Source: an uncultured Solobacterium sp.
GTDB taxonomy: Bacteria > Bacillota_I > Bacilli_A > Erysipelotrichales > Erysipelotrichaceae
Assembly (NCBI GenBank): GCA_938041275.1
Contig: CALISH010000140.1
Coordinates: 1-11,560, forward strand
DNA: 11,560 bases
Direction: 5' to 3'
The notes beneath the pieces are model-generated. The model was not told where the DNA came from. It did not search any database and worked only from the letters and a program-made list of their open reading frames with translations. The position numbers and the translations under genes are program-made. Positions within the stretch are counted from its first letter, which is position 1. Every line of letters begins with the position of its first letter. Of this stretch, positions 7,504-11,560 are shown in pieces.

Positions 7504-8193
7504 ATGCTAGTAGATTTGTCTTTAGACCATGTAACCCATGTATCTAAATACACAGAAGAAAGTGAGGCTAAACGAGTAACAGAAATACTTTCCTATATCA
7601 GTGAAGAATCTCTAATGTACTGGGCTAATAGCTTAGGCTTTAAAGGTATAAGCTATAAGAAAGAACTATCGAGATATGCTGTTATAGGAACTAAAGTCCA
7701 CTCTGAAATAGAGCGATTCCTATCCGGAGATAGAGACTTAAACACTATTAATCCTGATGACTATACTCAAGCTGGATTCTATGCTTTTATATCTTGGTAT
7801 GATGAGCAAGTGAATAAGTTTGGTAAGACTATAGAGATATTAGGATTAGAGCAATCCTTTGAGGGTAAATACTTCAAAGGAACTATTGATTGTATCATGA
7901 GAGTTGATGGGTTATTATACCTAGTCGATTTCAAGACATCTAACCATATAGGGTACAAATACTTTATGCAGTTAGCTGCTTATGAATACTTATGGTCTAA
8001 AGCTGGTAATGAACCAGTATTTGGATTTATGATTATTCAGTTAAACAGAGATAATCCTGCTAAGTATGCTACTTATACATTAGATGCTATTGATGGTGGC
8101 AATACCTATCTGTACAATCTTCTTCAGGATACATTCTTTAAACTAACACAGGTTGCTTTTAATGTAGATGAATTGAAGGGAGTTTACAAATAA
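7504..8193 (+). CDS. PD-(D/E)XK nuclease, RecB/Cas4-like exonuclease family (229 aa)
   Basis: This is likely a DNA exonuclease or endonuclease acting in phage replication, recombination or host DNA breakdown. The N-terminal segment (about 20-60) with VTEILSYISEESLMYWANS and a Tyr/Ala-Ile-Gly-Thr lead-in is typical of phage members. The active-site series is complete: Gly62-Thr63 with His66 (GTKVHSEIERFL), Glu116, Gly126-Thr127-Ile128-Asp129, Asp142-Phe-Lys144 in YLVDFKTSN, and Gln156-xxx-Tyr160 (QLAAY). The protein has a single Cys (130), so it lacks the four-cysteine Fe-S cluster of true Cas4. No helicase domain is attached and no annealing protein or SSB is visible in the window. The start has GGAGGTG (7490-7496) 7 bases upstream. 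It is the first gene of the rightward operon, and its TAA overlaps the next ATG. Family assignment is strong; the exact substrate is not known. Confidence 0.88.
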   Translation: MLVDLSLDHVTHVSKYTEESEAKRVTEILSYISEESLMYWANSLGFKGISYKKELSRYAVIGTKVHSEIERFLSGDRDLNTINPDDYTQAGFYAFISWYDEQVNKFGKTIEILGLEQSFEGKYFKGTIDCIMRVDGLLYLVDFKTSNHIGYKYFMQLAAYEYLWSKAGNEPVFGFMIIQLNRDNPAKYATYTLDAIDGGNTYLYNLLQDTFFKLTQVAFNVDELKGVYK

Positions 8194-8699
8194 TGGCAAA
8201 CAACAACACATATCTTTTAGATCTGATGATTAAACGTACTGATTTAGAAGATAGACTAGAAGAGAATACTAATTTTCTTAAGTTACCACTATTATGGTGG
8301 AAACTAAGAAGAATAGACTCTAGTATTAGCAGCTTCTGCAATAATGCATTAATGATTGATGTATTAGATAATGTAGCAGAAGTTTGCAAAGTCATAGGTA
8401 ACTGTACTAGATTATATAACGATATGAATTTAGAGATAGACCTAGAAGGGACTAAACTATCGATAACCAGAAAGTATATTGGTAGAAGTGTATTCGGTTC
8501 TATCAATATTTCTAAAGTAAAGTATGATACAGCTAATGCTGATAGTATTAGATTTATCATTGCTAGAGAAATTGGTGATGAATCAGTAAAACCAGTAGAA
8601 ATTGTCTATGAATATGATGACGACGACGATTTTACTAATCATGGTATACGTGGTATCATTAACGACTTTTGTAGAAAATTGATTTCTCCAGATGAATAA
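8193..8699 (+). CDS. Hypothetical protein, operon partner of the nuclease (168 aa)
   Basis: I do not recognise this family. It starts within the nuclease stop (TAATG, 8191-8195), with AAGGGA (8176-8181) upstream, so translation is probably coupled. The N-terminal third is helical with a charged segment (TDLEDRLEENTNFL) and an amphipathic, Trp-rich basic patch LPLLWWKLRR (31-40). Residues 78-140 are strand-rich and end in VEIVYEY, followed by an Asp run (142-146) and a final helix (GIRGIINDFCRKL). The N-terminal layout resembles the next protein (a DL...T.L helix, then LP-Trp and a basic patch), which suggests shared ancestry. No enzyme motif is visible. Confidence 0.75.
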   Translation: MANNNTYLLDLMIKRTDLEDRLEENTNFLKLPLLWWKLRRIDSSISSFCNNALMIDVLDNVAEVCKVIGNCTRLYNDMNLEIDLEGTKLSITRKYIGRSVFGSINISKVKYDTANADSIRFIIAREIGDESVKPVEIVYEYDDDDDFTNHGIRGIINDFCRKLISPDE

Positions 8700-8712
8700 T
8701 TTAAGGTGATTT

Positions 8713-9351
8713 ATGGAAGAAGATAACTACAAGCATTATTTTGACCTCAATGTAGCTCTTACATCATTAGACTTGGTTAAAAACGAGTATAAGAACTTAC
8801 CATGGTATAAGAAGATATTCCATAAAAAGAAATGTAATAAGAAGATAAAAGAATTGCATGATAAGATATGGGACTGTGTAAAAAGTTTATATACTCAGCC
8901 ATACGTATCAGCGACATTATTGCTTTATCTTGAATATACTTACATTATACCACTCAAATATAGTGGTATAGTTAGACGTACTAAAAATAGACATGGATTC
9001 GATCTATTCTATATAAATAGAGTCAAATCTGGATCAGCAATGGAAGTATTCTCAGCTGATTATATATCTAAGTATGTAGAACGTAGCGTTAGTGTTATAT
9101 TTGGACCATTAACCTATCATACTAAACAGCTTACCATAGGTGAAATCCAATATACAGTACGTTCGTTATCATCTTTAGACTATACTGAAACAGAATACTT
9201 TGCTTGTGATTTACAAGACTTTGAGAATACATTGAAGCCTGATATAAAAGAACGTGAGAAGTTTATTTTAGATACTATTAATTTAGCACTTGAAGACACA
9301 GTAAGCTTGCTATTAGAGCATGGCTTATCTGGAGAACCATTATTGTATTAA
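8713..9351 (+). CDS. Hypothetical protein, possible paralogue of its upstream neighbour (212 aa)
   Basis: I do not recognise this family. AAGGTG (8703-8708) precedes the ATG with a rather short gap; the gene starts 13 bases after the previous stop. A charged N-terminal helix contains LPWYKKIFHKKK (29-40), very basic and comparable in place to LPLLWWKLRR in the upstream protein. Residues 64-83 are hydrophobic (SATLLLYLEYTYIIPL) but interrupted by Glu and Pro, so a membrane span is doubtful. A strand-rich middle follows (FDLFYINRVKSG, then YVERSVSVIF at 121-130), and then a helix starting LTIGEIQYTV. A C-terminal helical tail of about 40 residues has no counterpart upstream. Contact with nucleic acid or membrane through the basic patch is speculative. 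Confidence 0.72.
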   Translation: MEEDNYKHYFDLNVALTSLDLVKNEYKNLPWYKKIFHKKKCNKKIKELHDKIWDCVKSLYTQPYVSATLLLYLEYTYIIPLKYSGIVRRTKNRHGFDLFYINRVKSGSAMEVFSADYISKYVERSVSVIFGPLTYHTKQLTIGEIQYTVRSLSSLDYTETEYFACDLQDFENTLKPDIKEREKFILDTINLALEDTVSLLLEHGLSGEPLLY

Positions 9352-9361
9352 AAGATTATAC

Positions 9362-9366
9362 GAGGT
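9362..9366 (+). promoter_or_regulatory. Ribosome binding site that sets the start at 9374
   Basis: GAGGT lies 7 bases before the ATG at 9374. An in-frame ATG at 9320 would overlap the previous gene by 32 bases and has no purine-rich site near it. The downstream start is therefore preferred, which removes 18 residues (an N-terminus beginning MAYLENHYC). Confidence 0.75.
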
Positions 9367-9373
9367 AATAAAA

Positions 9374-10243
9374 ATGGAAAATAAAAAACGTTTATCAAAA
9401 GAAGAATTATTTAAAAATGTAGAAGATATGGATTTAGGGATGGACGATCTATTTACAGTTGATGATGTATTTAAAGAATTGACTTCGTCTCGGTATGGAT
9501 TTTACCATGTAGCAACTATATTATGTGGTGGTATCCATGGGTTATTGACTACTGCTTATATCATTAAAGATTTAAAAGCATTCACTTTGGATTCTTTTAG
9601 ACATATGAAATATCATTTCGAAGAAGACGATGGTAATTTCGGTGCGGCTAGAGCAGTAAATGCTAAAACAGGTAAAGAAGTAGATTTCGATTTAAGTTTT
9701 CTTAATGTAGATGATTACAATATAGAACAGTTCTTACTTAAAGAAGACTTAGATGAATATATTGAACGTAAAGAATCCACTAGTTGTTCATTAGGTGAAG
9801 CTATTGGTACTGATATATTACTAATAGGTATTCGTTTTATTAATAAACGTATTGTGGTTATGTATGATAGCCGTAATGAACGTTTAATACTATTAGGTGA
9901 GAAAGAAAACCATGAGCTAGACACTCTAAATCCTAAAGAAGAACACAGACTATACTATGCCATTATGTCATCTATTTTATCTATCTTTATTTATATGGAT
10001 ACTGATGAATCTAAATATAGAGTCTATGATAAAGCTGAAGGATTTAAACGACTCGATGAGCTTATTACTGAATGCGACGATGATGATGTAAAAGTATTGT
10101 TTGGTAAGTTCCTCATAGAAGAAGTTGGTAGAAAAGATAGCGCTGCTAACTATGCACAAGTATTAATGGCTTTACGATCTGCTACGGATGGCAGTGTTAT
10201 GCCAGAGCTTCCAGATCCGGCTGATAAAGATAAACTAAACTAA
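9374..10243 (+). CDS. Acidic hypothetical protein (289 aa)
   Basis: I do not recognise this family. The protein is rich in Asp and Glu, notably in its first 35 residues, at 84-86, at 112-131 and at CDDDD (234-238). The N-terminal region resembles a short charged helix followed by VDDVFKEL. A hydrophobic stretch with small residues follows (ATILCGGIHGLLTTAYII, 47-64), which could be a buried helix or, less likely, a membrane segment. Residues 145-175 form strands (DILLIGIRF, RIVVMYDSRNERLILLG), and a helix follows (EEHRLYYAIMSSILSIFIYM, 189-208). This strand/Glu-Arg/strand/helix order recurs in neighbouring proteins. A Pro/Asp-rich tail ends the chain. The next gene starts 31 bases later with its own strong ribosome binding site. 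An acidic, DNA-mimic-like surface is possible but not shown. Confidence 0.73.
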   Translation: MENKKRLSKEELFKNVEDMDLGMDDLFTVDDVFKELTSSRYGFYHVATILCGGIHGLLTTAYIIKDLKAFTLDSFRHMKYHFEEDDGNFGAARAVNAKTGKEVDFDLSFLNVDDYNIEQFLLKEDLDEYIERKESTSCSLGEAIGTDILLIGIRFINKRIVVMYDSRNERLILLGEKENHELDTLNPKEEHRLYYAIMSSILSIFIYMDTDESKYRVYDKAEGFKRLDELITECDDDDVKVLFGKFLIEEVGRKDSAANYAQVLMALRSATDGSVMPELPDPADKDKLN

Positions 10244-10274
10244 CTTAGTAGTAATTTCCAAAGGAGGTAATAAT

Positions 10275-10574
10275 ATGGAAGAACGACAATTGTTATATCC
10301 TGTAACTGAAGATATTAAACAATTAGCATTAGATATCTTACATAAGATGAAAACCACTCAGTTATATGAAGCTAATGCTTATTCATTTGAAACGCCTTAT
10401 GGTACGTTTAATGCTACAGCTCAAGAAGACAATGGATACTTATACGTACGCACATCAAATGAACGTATTGATCATGTAGTATCCTGGTACAGTGCTGAAC
10501 GTGAACGTTATACTCAAGAAGACTTAGAAATCTTATTCATTGCTATGGGTAAGATTTATGCGAAAGGATTCTAG
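10275..10574 (+). CDS. Small hypothetical protein (99 aa)
   Basis: I do not recognise this family. It has the best ribosome binding site in the rightward operon, AAGGAGGT (10261-10268), 6 bases before the ATG, so it may be the most strongly translated member. The layout is an N-terminal helix (TEDIKQLALDILHKM, 11-25), then strands (YSFETPYGTFNATAQ, GYLYVRTSNERIDHVVSWY) and a C-terminal helix (TQEDLEILFIAMGKIYA, 80-96). It looks like a minimal single-domain form of the module also seen at the ends of its neighbours. It ends in TAG, the only non-TAA stop seen here, immediately before the next start. Confidence 0.78.
   Translation: MEERQLLYPVTEDIKQLALDILHKMKTTQLYEANAYSFETPYGTFNATAQEDNGYLYVRTSNERIDHVVSWYSAERERYTQEDLEILFIAMGKIYAKGF
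10562..10568 (+). promoter_or_regulatory. Ribosome binding site that sets the start at 10576
   Basis: GAAAGGA lies 7 bases before the ATG at 10576, which directly follows the upstream TAG (10572-10574). In-frame ATGs at 10540 and 10558 would overlap the previous gene and lack a better site. The start at 10576 is preferred, giving 168 residues and likely translational coupling. Confidence 0.7.
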
Positions 10575-10575
10575 T

Positions 10576-11082
10576 ATGGATATAGATCAATTCTTGATGG
10601 ACTCTGAGGAACTAATCAGAAGTCTATATAAAACCACAAAAGATCTAGACGTTCTAATTACGGAAGAAGAACCTAAAGCTATTGTAAACGGAGAGCCTGT
10701 ATATGATGGAGCCGGTTATTTATATAGTATCAATGGTGATACTAAGGGCTTTGCTCAATTATACGCTCTACTATCAAAGGTAAATCCTAGTGATATTGTT
10801 TTCTATATGATTAGGAACCAACATTTGTCAGATAGATTCTTAGATTTTGATATGAATAATAAATTTAAGGTTAGAATATATGCTGATACATTGTTAGAAC
10901 GTTTGACTATTAGGTTTACAGATAAAGCTGGTCAAACACAAACAATGGCATTCAATATTAAGTACGTGATAGACTTGTATACTGAAGAGCTTAAACAGCT
11001 ATTCTATTCGGCTATTACATGTGCTCTATTAATTTATTATGCTAATCAATATGTCGAGGTAACTGAAGATGGATTACAATAA
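10576..11082 (+). CDS. Hypothetical protein (168 aa), member of the operon's shared-module set
   Basis: I do not recognise this family. An N-terminal acidic helix (FLMDSEELIRSLYKTTKDL, 6-24) is followed by a Gly-rich turn region and a strand (GAGYLYSINGD, 45-55), then a helix (GFAQLYALLSKV). Residues 97-130 are strands (FKVRIYADTLLERLTIRF, then QTMAFNIKYV), followed by a hydrophobic C-terminal helix (TEELKQLFYSAITCALLIYYA, 136-156). The LERLTIRF strand plus TEEL helix parallels NERLILLG plus KEEH in the 289-aa protein and NERIDHVV plus TQEDL in the 99-aa protein. The last 14 bases overlap the next gene. No catalytic residues stand out. Confidence 0.74.
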   Translation: MDIDQFLMDSEELIRSLYKTTKDLDVLITEEEPKAIVNGEPVYDGAGYLYSINGDTKGFAQLYALLSKVNPSDIVFYMIRNQHLSDRFLDFDMNNKFKVRIYADTLLERLTIRFTDKAGQTQTMAFNIKYVIDLYTEELKQLFYSAITCALLIYYANQYVEVTEDGLQ

Positions 11083-11560
11083 ACTGCTTCTTGATGCAGC
11101 AAAACAAATTACATCTGTCACTAAGAAATCTTCTAATGAGATTGCTAATTCTTTTGAAAGATTCATCAATGAAAATATTCCAGAAGAACTAATCTTTGCA
11201 TCTCCAAAGATTTGTTTGGCATATATTGATAGATTGAATTTTAAGAATAAAGAAACCTATCAAGCATTCAGAAACTCTGGGTGCTATAAAGATGTATTAG
11301 CATCAATAAATAGTATCTATATCCCTATAGATCTTAAGACTATAAAAGACTATGAAGTGGACTATATCTTACGTAATCCATATGTATATAAAGACAATCA
11401 AGATATTATTGATTACATCGTACAGTATGTAGAGACTATATACATGGAGTTAGATGAATATGTCAAATTCATTAAGTTCTTAATTATAGCCAGAGGATTC
11501 TTCAATACATCTTTGGATGTAATGTCTATTGAACCAGCTGATGATAAGAGTTTATTACCA
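11069..11560 (+). CDS. Helical hypothetical protein (partial, 3' end outside window)
   Basis: I do not recognise this family. The ATG at 11069 overlaps the previous gene by 14 bases, with GAGGT (11056-11060) 8 bases upstream. The frame is open for 164 codons to the window edge. The visible part looks almost entirely helical: MDYNKLLLDAAKQITSV, NEIANSFERFI, then a Tyr-, Asp- and Ile-rich region (DYIVQYVETIYMELDEYVKF) and FLIIARGFFNTSLDVM. There is no signal peptide, clear membrane span or enzyme motif in this portion. The overlap and shared strand place it in the nuclease operon. Its function cannot be judged without the missing end. Confidence 0.72.
   Translation, partial: MDYNKLLLDAAKQITSVTKKSSNEIANSFERFINENIPEELIFASPKICLAYIDRLNFKNKETYQAFRNSGCYKDVLASINSIYIPIDLKTIKDYEVDYILRNPYVYKDNQDIIDYIVQYVETIYMELDEYVKFIKFLIIARGFFNTSLDVMSIEPADDKSLLP

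Noticed and set aside
7504..8193. True Cas4 of a CRISPR adaptation module
   Set aside because: Only one cysteine is present, so there is no Fe-S cluster, and no cas1, cas2 or repeat array is visible in the window.
8159..8560. 133-codon open frame on the minus strand
   Set aside because: It lies wholly opposite the better-supported plus-strand gene at 8193-8699, has no convincing ribosome binding site, and would break an otherwise collinear operon.
9377..9960. Membrane protein call for the 289-aa product based on ATILCGGIHGLLTTAYII
   Set aside because: The segment is short and flanked by His and charged residues without a typical positive-inside border; a buried helix is as likely.
10275..11082. 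Stop-codon reassignment (TAG read as an amino acid) joining the genes at 10275 and 10576
   Set aside because: Read-through in that frame meets TGA within about a dozen codons, while a ribosome binding site and ATG directly follow the TAG in another frame.

Overview
The window looks like part of a large tailed-phage genome, or a prophage of one. The DNA is AT-rich and the genes are tightly packed. They are mostly preceded by strong GGAGG-type ribosome binding sites, which suggests a Firmicutes-like host, but the host is an inference. Standard stops are used: TAA almost everywhere and one TAG. That TAG is followed at once by a new start and, in frame, by a nearby TGA, so there is no sign of stop-codon reassignment. 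No tRNA, rRNA, CRISPR array, insertion sequence or integrase is visible.

Left block (1-7233, all minus strand): a virion-structure module read leftward. The order of transcription is a 310-aa protein of unknown function (6301-7233), a 1766-aa repeat-rich tail/baseplate/fibre-type protein (986-6286), a hairpin terminator (about 944-978), and a fibre-like protein with a coiled-coil stalk that runs off the left edge (1-891). The 310-aa and 1766-aa genes are 14 bases apart and form an operon. The fibre gene sits behind the terminator and has its own TATAAT-like box.

Divergent spacer (7234-7503): 270 bases that separate the two transcription directions. It holds a 39-bp imperfect dyad centred on base 7329 and a second nested inverted-repeat structure at 7392-7456. 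It is the natural place for the control region of both operons.

Right block (7504-11560, all plus strand): a tight rightward operon. It starts with a PD-(D/E)XK (RecB/Cas4-like) nuclease. Six proteins I do not recognise follow, the last one truncated by the window edge. Spacings are short and several junctions overlap (TAATG at 8191-8195; 14-base overlap at 11069-11082), so translational coupling is likely. By hand, at least four of these proteins (at 8713, 9374, 10275 and 10576), and perhaps also the one at 8193, seem to share a C-terminal pattern: a strand with a Glu-Arg pair, a second strand or turn, then a helix. This suggests an expanded family of diverged paralogues next to the nuclease. 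This cluster is the least explained part of the window.
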